From Caldilineaceae bacterium (GTDB lineage: Bacteria; Chloroflexota; Anaerolineae; Caldilineales; Caldilineaceae), in assembly GCA_015494005.1 (NCBI GenBank), contig WGCB01000723.1, positions 1-6,078 on the forward strand: a DNA stretch of 6,078 nucleotides, read 5' to 3'. Positions 1 to 5,872 of this stretch are shown here, in pieces. The position numbers and the translations under genes were made by a program. The notes beneath the pieces are model-generated. The model made no database searches. It had not been told where the DNA came from and saw only the letters and a list, made by a program, of their open reading frames with translations. Each line of letters starts with the position of its first letter. Within the stretch, counting starts at the first letter, position 1.

Positions 1-1
1 C

Positions 2-91
2 CACCAGCTGCGCCTGTCGGAGAGCACGGTCTTCGACCTCTACCGGAAGGCGCTGACCTGGGCCGACAACATCTTCCACATGCAGGGGTAG
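2..91 (+). CDS. C-terminal fragment of an unidentified protein (start outside window)
   Basis: An open frame runs in from the left edge and ends with TAG at 89-91, giving 29 residues that begin HQLRLSEST and end ADNIFHMQG. GC-rich third positions match the neighbouring genes, which supports real coding. The fragment has no recognisable motif; it is mildly amphipathic, with no membrane segment. Genes upstream of a livK-livF-ligase block are often livG, livH, livM or an acyl-CoA synthetase, but this tail does not look convincingly like any of them, so no function is assigned. The 253-bp gap that follows argues that it is not tightly coupled to the next gene. Confidence 0.5.
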   Translation, partial: HQLRLSESTVFDLYRKALTWADNIFHMQG

Positions 92-344
92 GCCCGCACT
101 GCCCCGGCGAGCCCACCATCCCCTGACGGCCGCCGGTCAGCCACCCATCAGCCAGACAAAACCCTTCTTCCCCCACGCTGGTCTTCCGTGGCCTTGGGGT
201 CCGGAGGCCCTCCCAGGACCGTCCATGCTCCCGGGTTCGCTCGGCGGACCGTGGTCCCGTCTGTCCACATCCCGTGCCCACACCATCGTGACACGTTGAC
301 CCTACACCCAACCCCTACGCCCTATCCCAAAGGAGGAACACGCC
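92..344. other. Intergenic region upstream of the solute-binding protein gene
   Basis: No credible gene lies in these 253 bp. The visible structure is an imperfect hairpin at 198-220 (GGTCC-GGAG paired with CTCC-CA-GGACC, 3-nt loop, 2-nt bulge, no T-run), a 7-bp direct repeat GGACCGT at 216-222 and 246-252, and a purine-poor tract at 302-328 running into the ribosome site. TTGACC at 296-301 resembles a -35 box, but its -10 would fall on the ribosome-binding site, so it is not a convincing promoter. The real promoter of the transporter gene is probably in this gap but cannot be pinned down. Confidence 0.4.
329..336 (+). promoter_or_regulatory. Strong ribosome-binding site for the solute-binding protein
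   Basis: AAAGGAGG, a near-perfect anti-16S complement, lies 8 nt before the ATG at 345. It fixes the start at 345 rather than at the in-frame ATG at 552, and is consistent with high expression of a solute-binding lipoprotein. Confidence 0.85.
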
Positions 345-1742
345 ATGCACAAACGTCTCTACGCCCTGACCATCCTGCTGGTCTTTGCCCTGCTCCTGGG
401 CGCCTGCGCGCCTCAGCAGGCCCCGGCCCAGGAAGCCCCGGCCCAGGAAGCCCCCAAAGAGGAAGCCGCCCCCGCAGAGGCTCCGGCCGAGGCGCCCAAA
501 GAGGAAGCCAAGGAAGAGGCCAAAGAGGAGGCGCCCGCCCAGGAGGAGGCCATGGGCGAGAAGCCCGACCTGACCGGCGAGACCATCACCCTCTATCACT
601 TCGGTGACCTCTCCGGCCCCTACGCGGCCATCACCGGCCCCCTGATCCACGGCGCGGAGGACGCGGTGGCTGCCATCAACGAGGCCGGGGGCATCTTTGG
701 CGCCAACCTGGAGATCAAGTTCTCGGACACCGGCGGCAGCGTGGACGAGGCGGTGGCCGCCTACAACCGCTTCACCAGCGAGGACGACAACGTGCTCCTG
801 GTCATCACCTACGGCTCCGGCGAGGCGGAAGCCCTGGCCGAGCGGGTGGTGGAGGACAAGATCCCCAACCTGGCCTCTGGTCTGTCGGCCCGGGCCTTCT
901 ACATCAACTCAGGCTACACCTTCGGCATCGCCCCCATCTACCCAGACCAGCTGGGCCACGCCATGCGCTACCTCTCGGAGAACTGGGCCGAGTACAAGCC
1001 GGCCAGCGCCGGGGACGAGATCAAGCTGGCCTACCTGAGCTGGCCCACGGCCTTTGGCCAGGGCGCGCTCACGGACGAGAGCCGGGCCTACCTGGCGGAC
1101 CTGGGCATCGAGGTGGTGGCCGAGGAGACCTACGACGTCTCCCCCACCGCGGACACCACCACCGCCATCCTCAACGCCCAGGCCGCGGGGGCCAACGTCA
1201 TCTGGACCAACACCCTGGCCTTCGGTCCTGCGGTCATCCTCAACGACCTGAACAGCCTGGGCCTGCGGGACGAGTTCGTGGTCATGGCTGACAACTGGGC
1301 CATGGACCTCTCCCTCTACGCCTTCCTGGCCGACCCGGCCTACGGTGTGGGGCTGATCACGCCCTTCCCCTACCTCTGGTGGACGGACACGGACAACCCG
1401 GGCATCCAGTACGCGGAGGAGCTCTTCCAGAAGAACGAGCGGCCCCCGGCAGAGCACAACGTGGGCTACCTGCTCCTGGTGGCGGCGGTGGACCTGGCCA
1501 AGGCGGCCATCGAGCAGGCCATCCTGGACGTGGGCTACGAGAACCTAACCGGCGAGGCCGTCCACGACGCCCTCATCGAGATCAGCCCCTACGAACCCCT
1601 GCAGGGCGTCTTCCGGGCGGACTACCGGGACGGACGCCGGGCGCCCTCCCAGAGCCAGATCCGCCAGATCCAGGGCGGACCGGACAAGTTCGTCATCCTG
1701 GAGGACTGGGCCGAGATGCCGGACCTGCGCCCCAAGCAGTAG
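345..1742 (+). CDS. Branched-chain amino-acid-type ABC transporter solute-binding lipoprotein (LivK family)
   Basis: This 465-residue protein is the extracytoplasmic ligand-binding component of an ABC importer of the LivK/periplasmic-binding-protein type I family. Residues 1-21 form a lipoprotein signal: basic MHKR, a hydrophobic core, and lipobox L18-G19-A20-C21, so Cys21 would be lipidated and anchor the protein outside the membrane. Residues 22-69 are a linker made only of Ala, Pro, Glu, Lys and Gln. The binding fold begins near residue 77. The first-strand signature HFGDLSGPYA (85-94) and the following GAEDAVAAINEAGGIFG segment are typical of the family, as is the later DxxPTADTTTAI-like stretch before the second lobe. 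Ligands in this family include amino acids, amides, urea, aromatic acids and other carboxylates; the ligand here cannot be deduced. The downstream LivF-type ATPase and acyl-CoA-ligase-like gene make an organic acid plausible (inference). The start is supported by both the signal peptide and the ribosome site. Confidence 0.93.
   Translation: MHKRLYALTILLVFALLLGACAPQQAPAQEAPAQEAPKEEAAPAEAPAEAPKEEAKEEAKEEAPAQEEAMGEKPDLTGETITLYHFGDLSGPYAAITGPLIHGAEDAVAAINEAGGIFGANLEIKFSDTGGSVDEAVAAYNRFTSEDDNVLLVITYGSGEAEALAERVVEDKIPNLASGLSARAFYINSGYTFGIAPIYPDQLGHAMRYLSENWAEYKPASAGDEIKLAYLSWPTAFGQGALTDESRAYLADLGIEVVAEETYDVSPTADTTTAILNAQAAGANVIWTNTLAFGPAVILNDLNSLGLRDEFVVMADNWAMDLSLYAFLADPAYGVGLITPFPYLWWTDTDNPGIQYAEELFQKNERPPAEHNVGYLLLVAAVDLAKAAIEQAILDVGYENLTGEAVHDALIEISPYEPLQGVFRADYRDGRRAPSQSQIRQIQGGPDKFVILEDWAEMPDLRPKQ
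421..450 (+). repeat. Perfect 15-bp tandem duplication in the lipoprotein linker
   Basis: CCCCGGCCCAGGAAG occurs at 421-435 and again at 436-450 without mismatch, encoding two copies of a Pro-Ala-Gln-Glu-Ala unit just after the lipidated cysteine. It lies in frame, so copy-number change would lengthen or shorten the tether by five residues without breaking the gene. Confidence 0.9.
498..533 (+). repeat. Three 12-bp Lys-Glu-Glu-Ala repeats in the linker
   Basis: Three consecutive 12-nt units at 498-509, 510-521 and 522-533 each encode Lys-Glu-Glu-Ala, with synonymous differences (AAA/AAG, GAG/GAA, GCC/GCG). The peptide repeat is exact while the DNA has diverged, which suggests selection on the protein composition of the tether rather than a very recent duplication. 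Confidence 0.85.
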
Positions 1743-1762
1743 CCAAACGAAATCCACAACCC

Positions 1763-1796
1763 GCCGGGGGCACGGGTGATCGTGCCCCCGGCTTTT
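1763..1796 (+). terminator. Intrinsic terminator or attenuator after the solute-binding protein gene
   Basis: A perfect 12-bp GC-rich stem (1763-1774 with 1781-1792) closes a 6-nt GGTGAT loop and is followed by TTTT at 1793-1796. It starts 20 bp after the stop codon and 24 bp before the next start. The next gene lies on the same strand and belongs to the same transporter, so the hairpin probably stops most transcripts or protects the 3' end of the first message, setting high binding protein relative to ATPase. The T-run is short, so read-through is likely. Confidence 0.85.
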
Positions 1797-1819
1797 CCTC
1801 CCGGATCCATGCTCAGACC

Positions 1820-2641
1820 ATGCCCAAACGGAACCCCTTGCTCAAACTGAACAACGTCGAAGTCATCTACAGCGATGTCATCCTGGTGCTGCGGGGCGTC
1901 TCCCTGGAGGTGCCAGAGGGGACCATCGTCTCTCTGCTAGGGGCCAACGGCGCAGGGAAGACCACCACCCTGCGGGCCATCTCGGGCCTGCTCACCACCC
2001 AGGACGGCAAGGTGACCCGAGGCAGCATCGAGTTCGATGGCCAGCCCATCCACGGCCGCCCACCGGAGGAGATCGTGGATCTGGGCATCATCCAGGTCCT
2101 GGAAGGCCGCCGTCTCTTCGGCCATCTGACCGTGGAGGAGAACCTGATCATCGGGGCCATCGGCCGGGCCAAAGCCCTGCAGGGCGCCTCCATGGAGGAG
2201 GACCTGGCCCGGGTCTACGAGTATTTCCCCCGCCTCTTCGACCTGCGCAAGCGGACCAGCGGCTACCTCTCCGGCGGCGAGCAGCAGATGGTGGTCATCG
2301 GCCGGGCCCTCATGGCTCGTCCCCGGCTCATCATGCTGGACGAGCCCTCCCTGGGCCTGGCTCCCCTGATCGTGGCCGACATCTTCCGGGTAATCCGCCG
2401 CATCGCGGACGAGCAGAAGACGGCCATCCTGCTGGTGGAGCAAAACGCGCACATCGCCCTGGACGTGGCCGACTACGCCTATGTCATGGAGAACGGCCGG
2501 GTGGTGCTGGACGGACCAGCGGATCAGCTGGCCCAGAACGAGGACATCAAGGAGTTCTACCTGGGGCTGACCCAGGTGGGCGAGCGCAAGAGCTACCGGG
2601 ATGTGAAGCACTACAAGCGGCGCAAACGCTGGCTGGGGTAG
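1820..2641 (+). CDS. livF: LivF-type ABC transporter ATP-binding protein
   Basis: This 273-residue cytoplasmic ATPase powers a branched-chain amino-acid-type importer. Visible motifs are Walker A GANGAGKT (41-48, Lys47), the LivF-typical EGRRLF segment (95-100) at the Q-loop followed by LTVEENL, signature LSGGEQQM (150-157), Walker B LIMLDEP (170-176, catalytic Glu175), D-loop SLGLAP, and LLVEQNA (204-210), where this family carries Gln in place of the usual switch His. The body matches LivF closely, but the protein is longer than the usual 235 or so residues: a strongly basic tail, about residues 250-273, contains YRDVKHYKRRKRW. The start at 1820 (MPKRNPLLKLNNVEV) is chosen by homology. The frame stays open far upstream, overlapping the preceding gene, but that part is a shadow. 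No clear ribosome site precedes 1820. LivG, LivH and LivM partners are not in the window. Confidence 0.93.
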   Translation: MPKRNPLLKLNNVEVIYSDVILVLRGVSLEVPEGTIVSLLGANGAGKTTTLRAISGLLTTQDGKVTRGSIEFDGQPIHGRPPEEIVDLGIIQVLEGRRLFGHLTVEENLIIGAIGRAKALQGASMEEDLARVYEYFPRLFDLRKRTSGYLSGGEQQMVVIGRALMARPRLIMLDEPSLGLAPLIVADIFRVIRRIADEQKTAILLVEQNAHIALDVADYAYVMENGRVVLDGPADQLAQNEDIKEFYLGLTQVGERKSYRDVKHYKRRKRWLG

Positions 2642-2661
2642 TCCAACCGGCCAGGATCGCA

Positions 2662-2680
2662 GGCCGCCTCCCGGCCATTT
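2662..2680 (+). terminator. Weak hairpin between the ATPase and ligase-like genes
   Basis: A 5-bp stem (GGCCG at 2662-2666 with CGGCC at 2672-2676, loop CCTCC) is followed by ATTT. It is short and could be chance in GC-rich DNA. If active it would only partly reduce read-through within the 69-bp gap. Confidence 0.25.
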
Positions 2681-2698
2681 CCCAAGCACGCCACACGC

Positions 2699-2707
2699 AA
2701 AGGAGGG
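2699..2707 (+). promoter_or_regulatory. Strong ribosome-binding site for the PaaK-like gene
   Basis: AAAGGAGGG lies immediately upstream of the ATG at 2711, with a rather short spacing of 3-5 nt. It is nearly identical to the site in front of the solute-binding protein and contrasts with the missing site in front of the ATPase between them. Confidence 0.8.
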
Positions 2708-2710
2708 CAG

Positions 2711-3922
2711 ATGAGCGCCGAACTGGATCGAAAGATCGCCGATTTTGTGGCCTATGCCTACCGCCATGCCCCAGGGGTGAAACGCTGGCTGGACGCCGCG
2801 GAGGTGAAGCCCGAGGAGATCCAGGGCGAGGCGGACCTGGCCCGCGTCCCCGTGCTCACCAAGGACAAGATGGTGGAGCTCCAGGCCCAGGATCCCCCCT
2901 TCGGCGGCTTCCTGGCCGTGCCCATCACCCAGGTGACCCACCTCTTCTTCTCCCCGGGCCCCCTCTACGAGCCGGCCGGCCAGGAGACGGAGCTCATCGA
3001 CACCGCGGAGCCCCTCTTCCGCCAGGCCGGCTTCGACGAGGAAGGCATCGCCCTGAACACCCTGAGCTACCACCTGGTCCCGGCCGGGCTCATGATCGAC
3101 GGGGTGCTGCAGCGGGTGGGCTGCACCGTGGTGCCCGTGGGCGTGGGCAACGCGGACCTCCAGGTGAAGATGATGCAGGATTTCGGCGTCACCGGCTACG
3201 TGGGCACCCCCAGCTGGCTGGCCACCCTGCTCAAGAAGGCGGACGAAATGGAGATCCCCGCCGCGGAGATGGCCCTGAAGAACGTGCTCCTCACCGCGGA
3301 GCCCCTGAGCGCCTCCATGCGCACCATGTTCATGGAGGAGTACGGCCTGCAGGTGACCAACGCCTACGCCACCGCGGAGCTGGGCTTCCTGGCCTACGAT
3401 CAGGAAGGGCAGACGGCTCTGCGCCTGCTGGAAGGCCCCTTGATCCAGGTGGTGGACCGGGACACCGGGCAGACGGTGGGTCCTGGGGACGTGGGCGAGG
3501 TGGTGGTGACCAACTTCAACCGCACCTACCCCCTCATCCGCTTCGGCACTGGGGACCTGGCCATGAACGTGGACCCGGCCCCGGGCAAGAGCCGCCAGGG
3601 CGAGCGGGCCATCATCCTGGTGGGTCGAGTGGGGGAGGCAGTGAAGGTGCGGGGTATGTTCGTCCATCCCAACCAGCTGGCCTTCGCGCTCAGCCGTTTC
3701 CCCATCGCTGGCTACCGGGCCATCGTGCGCCGGCCCCAGCTGCGGGACGAGTTCATCCTGCAGGTGGTCCCCGCGCCCGAGGCCGGGGAGGTCAAGGAGC
3801 TGGCAGACGAGATCCGCCAGGCCGTTCGGGATGTCTGCCGGGTGCGGCTGGATCACCTGGAGTTCGTGGACGAGCTGCCCGAGGAGGGTCCCAAGATCCT
3901 GGACGAGCGGCGCTGGGACTGA
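2711..3922 (+). CDS. PaaK-like adenylate-forming protein (phenylacetate-CoA ligase family)
   Basis: This 403-residue cytoplasmic protein belongs to the ANL adenylating superfamily, closest to phenylacetate-CoA ligase (PaaK), which activates a carboxylic acid with ATP and CoA. Visible elements are an N-terminal RVPVLTKDKM segment, YATAELG (219-225) at the adenine-binding A5 position with Glu223, IRFGTGDL with R277 and D282 at the A7 position, GRVGEAVKVRG (305-315) and MFVHPNQL at the A8/hinge region, and a C-terminal EEGPKILDERR with Lys395 where PaaK proteins have their late lysine. The oddity is the phosphate-binding loop: the usual Ser/Thr-Ser-Gly-Thr-Thr-Gly-Lys-type loop reads SPGPLYEP (81-88). 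The protein is also slightly shorter than typical PaaK (about 430-440). It follows livF by 69 bp on the same strand and is probably co-transcribed, suggesting activation of the imported acid. Phenylacetate as substrate is not shown. Confidence 0.85.
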   Translation: MSAELDRKIADFVAYAYRHAPGVKRWLDAAEVKPEEIQGEADLARVPVLTKDKMVELQAQDPPFGGFLAVPITQVTHLFFSPGPLYEPAGQETELIDTAEPLFRQAGFDEEGIALNTLSYHLVPAGLMIDGVLQRVGCTVVPVGVGNADLQVKMMQDFGVTGYVGTPSWLATLLKKADEMEIPAAEMALKNVLLTAEPLSASMRTMFMEEYGLQVTNAYATAELGFLAYDQEGQTALRLLEGPLIQVVDRDTGQTVGPGDVGEVVVTNFNRTYPLIRFGTGDLAMNVDPAPGKSRQGERAIILVGRVGEAVKVRGMFVHPNQLAFALSRFPIAGYRAIVRRPQLRDEFILQVVPAPEAGEVKELADEIRQAVRDVCRVRLDHLEFVDELPEEGPKILDERRWD

Positions 3923-3954
3923 GTCGCCCCAATCGCCCAGTCACCCGATCACCC
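3922..3954. repeat. Degenerate octamer tandem repeat (RRTCRCCC x4) between convergent genes
   Basis: Four 8-bp units, AGTCGCCC (3922-3929), AATCGCCC (3931-3938), AGTCACCC (3939-3946) and GATCACCC (3947-3954), fit RRTCRCCC, with one extra C after the first. The tract begins on the last base of one TGA and runs through the other gene's TGA (3941-3943, read on the minus strand), so it fills the whole 18-bp gap and encodes the last residues of the CoA-transferase. No stem-loop terminator is visible here. Confidence 0.7.
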
Positions 3955-5137
3955 CCTCCGCTCGCAGCTGAGCGATGAGGTCATCGTCGAAACCGAGACG
4001 CTCCCGCAGGATCTGCGCGGTGTGCTCGCCCAGGTAGGGCGGCGCGGTGCGGATGCTGGGGGGCGTCTCGCTCATTTTGGCCACCGGCCCCACCTGAGGA
4101 ACCCGGCTCCCCTGGCTGTCCACCACCTCCTGGACCATGTTCCGGGCCTGGGCCTGGGGGTCCGCCAGGGCCGCGGGGATGTCGTTCACCGGACTGCAGG
4201 GCACCTTGGCCGCCACCAACGCCTCCAGCCATTCCGCGGTGGTGCGCTGGCGGAAGATCCTGGCCAGGAGGGGGATGAGGGCCTCCCGGTTTTGGACTCG
4301 GGCCGGATTGGTGGCGAAGCGGGGATCCTGGGCCAGCTCCGGCCGCCGGATCACCTGGCAGAAGGCGGCGAACTGGCCGTCGTTGCCCACGGCCAGCATG
4401 AGGTAACCGTCCGCGGTGGCGAAGGTCTGGTAGGGGACGATGGTGGCGTGGGCGTTGCCGTAGCGCCGGGGCGGCTCCCCGGAGACCAGGTAGCTGCTGG
4501 CCACGTTGATGAGCCAGCCCAGGTGGCTGTCGAAGAGGGCCACGTCGATGAACTGGCCCTGGCCGGTGCGCTGGCGGTGGTGCAGGGCGGCCAGGATGGC
4601 GATGGCCGCGTTCATGCCCGTGGTCACGTCCACGATGGCCACGCCCACCTTGTAGGGCTCCCCGTCCACCGGCCCGGTGATGCTCATGACCCCGCCCTGG
4701 GCCTGGATGGCCGTGTCGTAGCCCGGTCGATCCCGGTAGGGGCCGTTCTGGCCGTAGCCGGTGATGGCGCAGTAGATCAGGCCCGGGTTGATCTCCCGCA
4801 GGCTCTCGTAGCCCAGGCCCAGCCGCTCCATGGTCCCCGCCTTGAAGTTCTCGATGAGCACGTCCCCCTGGCGCACCAGCTCCCGCAGGATCTCCTGGCC
4901 CCGAGGATGCTTCAGGTTCAGAGCCAGGCTGCGTTTGTTGCGGTTGGCGCAGAGGAAGTAGGCGCTCTGGCCCGTCTCGGTGAAGGGAGGTCCCCAGTGG
5001 CGGGTGTCGTCTCCTCGGCCGGGCTGCTCGATCTTGATGATCTCCGCGCCGAAGTCCCCCAGCATCATGGTGCAGTAGGGGCCGGCCAGGATCCGGGAGA
5101 CGTCGATCACGGTGATGTCGGATAGCGCGTGGGTCAT
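3941..5137 (-). CDS. Class III (CaiB/BaiF family) CoA-transferase
   Basis: This 398-residue protein is a family III CoA-transferase, moving CoA between an acyl-CoA donor and a carboxylate acceptor through an aspartyl-CoA intermediate; it normally works as an interlocked dimer in the cytoplasm. The N-terminus shows the family hallmark ITVIDVSRILAGPYCTMMLGDFGAEIIKIE (family opening, about residues 8-37), then NRNKRSLALNLK (65-76), IENFKAGTMERLGLGY (95-110) and GYGQNGPY (127-134). Asp170 in GVAIVDVTTGM is the expected nucleophile, matching Asp169 of formyl-CoA transferase. Length is usual for the family, and the C-terminal half, including VPCSPVNDI, is complete. A stop codon lies two codons before the ATG, so the start is the earliest possible; no good ribosome site is visible. 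It converges on the PaaK-like gene and diverges from the cyclophilin gene. The acyl donor and acceptor cannot be told from sequence. Confidence 0.93.
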   Translation of the reverse strand: MTHALSDITVIDVSRILAGPYCTMMLGDFGAEIIKIEQPGRGDDTRHWGPPFTETGQSAYFLCANRNKRSLALNLKHPRGQEILRELVRQGDVLIENFKAGTMERLGLGYESLREINPGLIYCAITGYGQNGPYRDRPGYDTAIQAQGGVMSITGPVDGEPYKVGVAIVDVTTGMNAAIAILAALHHRQRTGQGQFIDVALFDSHLGWLINVASSYLVSGEPPRRYGNAHATIVPYQTFATADGYLMLAVGNDGQFAAFCQVIRRPELAQDPRFATNPARVQNREALIPLLARIFRQRTTAEWLEALVAAKVPCSPVNDIPAALADPQAQARNMVQEVVDSQGSRVPQVGPVAKMSETPPSIRTAPPYLGEHTAQILRERLGFDDDLIAQLRAEGVIG

Positions 5138-5225
5138 GGGTCAACTCGATAGGTTTGGGATGGTGGGATGGATGGGCAGGAACATCGGCGGCCTGGAATA
5201 GGCGGCCCGGGGGATCTGTGGTAAA

Positions 5226-5254
5226 AAGATAGCGGCCCGTCGGACGAAAGTCAA
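5226..5254 (-). promoter_or_regulatory. Predicted sigma70-type promoter for the CoA-transferase gene
   Basis: Reading the minus strand, TTGACT (5254-5249) is followed after exactly 17 bp by TATCTT (5231-5226). These match the TTGACA and TATAAT consensus at 5/6 and 4/6 positions with ideal spacing. Transcription would begin near 5219, giving a leader of about 80 nt before the start at 5137. The A-rich patch containing it is conspicuous in otherwise GC-rich DNA. Confidence 0.55.
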
Positions 5255-5321
5255 ACGAGCCGCTGGGCAAAGATCGGGCGAGCAGGCAACCGGGTCCCCA
5301 TCACGGACCGGCTGTCAGCTT

Positions 5322-5360
5322 TACCTTCCAACCACCAACTCCAGATCAACCACTAACCCC
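5322..5360 (+). repeat. Pyrimidine/A heptamer tract ahead of the cyclophilin gene
   Basis: Heptamers TACCTTC (5322), CAACCAC (5329), CAACTCC (5336), then a 4-nt AGAT interruption, then CAACCAC (5347) and TAACCCC (5354) fit a loose YAMCYHC pattern. The tract contains no G except in the interruption and ends on the base before the ribosome site. CAACTCC is also the most frequent unit of the tract at 5941-5989 beyond the same gene. Confidence 0.55.
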
Positions 5361-5368
5361 AGAGAGGA
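5361..5368 (+). promoter_or_regulatory. Ribosome-binding site for the cyclophilin gene
   Basis: AGAGAGGA lies 6 nt before the ATG at 5375. It favours that start over the in-frame ATG at 5402, although the conserved domain only begins around residue 18. Confidence 0.7.
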
Positions 5369-5374
5369 TACAGC

Positions 5375-5854
5375 ATGCGACAGTACGACGACCTTCCAGC
5401 CATGCAGATCGACCCGGCCAAGGAGTACACCGCCACCATCAAGACCAACCGAGGCGACATCGTCATCCAGCTCTTCGCGGACAAGGCCCCCATGACGGTG
5501 AACAATTTCGTGGCCCTGGCCCGGGACGGCTTCTACGACGGGGTGAAGTTCCACCGGGTCATCGCGGACTTCATGGTCCAGACCGGCGACCCCACAGGCA
5601 CGGGACGGGGCGGCCCAGGCTACCGCTTCCCGGACGAGATCCATCCGGAGCTGCGGCACGACGGCCCCGGCGTGGTGAGCATGGCCAACGCCGGCCCCAA
5701 CACCAACGGCAGCCAGTTCTTCATCACCCACGTGGCCACCCCCTGGCTGGACGGCAAGCACACCGTCTTCGGCCGGGTGCTGCAGGGCCAGGAGGTGGTG
5801 GACAGCATCCGTCAAGGCGACGTGATGGAGCAGGTGATCATCGAGGAGAAGTAG
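5375..5854 (+). CDS. Cyclophilin-type peptidyl-prolyl cis-trans isomerase
   Basis: This 159-residue enzyme catalyses cis-trans isomerisation of X-Pro bonds to help protein folding. The whole cyclophilin domain is present from about residue 18 to the end: [35 protein letters not shown] (59-73, catalytic Arg61, with Phe66 and Gln69), [16 protein letters not shown] (103-118, Gln114 and Phe116), and [12 protein letters not shown] (124-135). Trp124 and His129 line up with Trp121 and His126 of human cyclophilin A, so the classical active site, including the cyclosporin-binding tryptophan, is intact. There is no signal peptide or membrane segment, so it should be cytoplasmic. It is a single-gene unit: divergent from the CoA-transferase and convergent with the next gene. 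A promoter is not evident in the 237-bp upstream gap, and the role is probably general housekeeping. Confidence 0.95.
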   Translation: MRQYDDLPAMQIDPAKEYTATIKTNRGDIVIQLFADKAPMTVNNFVALARDGFYDGVKFHRVIADFMVQTGDPTGTGRGGPGYRFPDEIHPELRHDGPGVVSMANAGPNTNGSQFFITHVATPWLDGKHTVFGRVLQGQEVVDSIRQGDVMEQVIIEEK

Positions 5855-5872
5855 CGGTGATCGGGCAAATAG

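Noticed and set aside
123..140. Short inverted repeat CTGAC...GTCAG after the first gene fragment
   Set aside because: Only 5 bp of stem with an 8-nt loop and no T-run, so it is not convincing as a terminator.
296..301. TTGACC as a -35 box for the solute-binding protein gene
   Set aside because: The matching -10 would fall at about 319-324, on top of the ribosome site, leaving no leader, and the bases there do not resemble TATAAT.
498..533. Repeat array considered as a CRISPR or other mobile repeat
   Set aside because: It lies in frame in the lipoprotein, has no spacers, and is explained by the Lys-Glu-Glu-Ala linker.
1379..1819. Long upstream extension of the ATPase reading frame, overlapping the solute-binding protein gene
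   Set aside because: It translates to a Gly/Pro/Arg-rich sequence typical of an out-of-frame reading of GC-rich DNA. LivF homology begins at the ATG at 1820.
1937..3856. Minus-strand 639-residue open frame antisense to livF and the PaaK-like gene
   Set aside because: His/Leu/Gly-rich composition with no domain; both genes beneath it have clear family motifs. Long antisense frames are expected at this GC content.
4022..5125. Plus-strand 367-residue frame antisense to the CoA-transferase
   Set aside because: A shadow frame: Gly/Val/His/Ala-rich with no recognisable domain or ribosome site.
3981..5270. Second minus-strand frame of 429 residues within the CoA-transferase gene
   Set aside because: Extremely Gly/Pro/Arg/His-rich and lacking any motif, while the overlapping frame is a textbook CaiB/BaiF protein.
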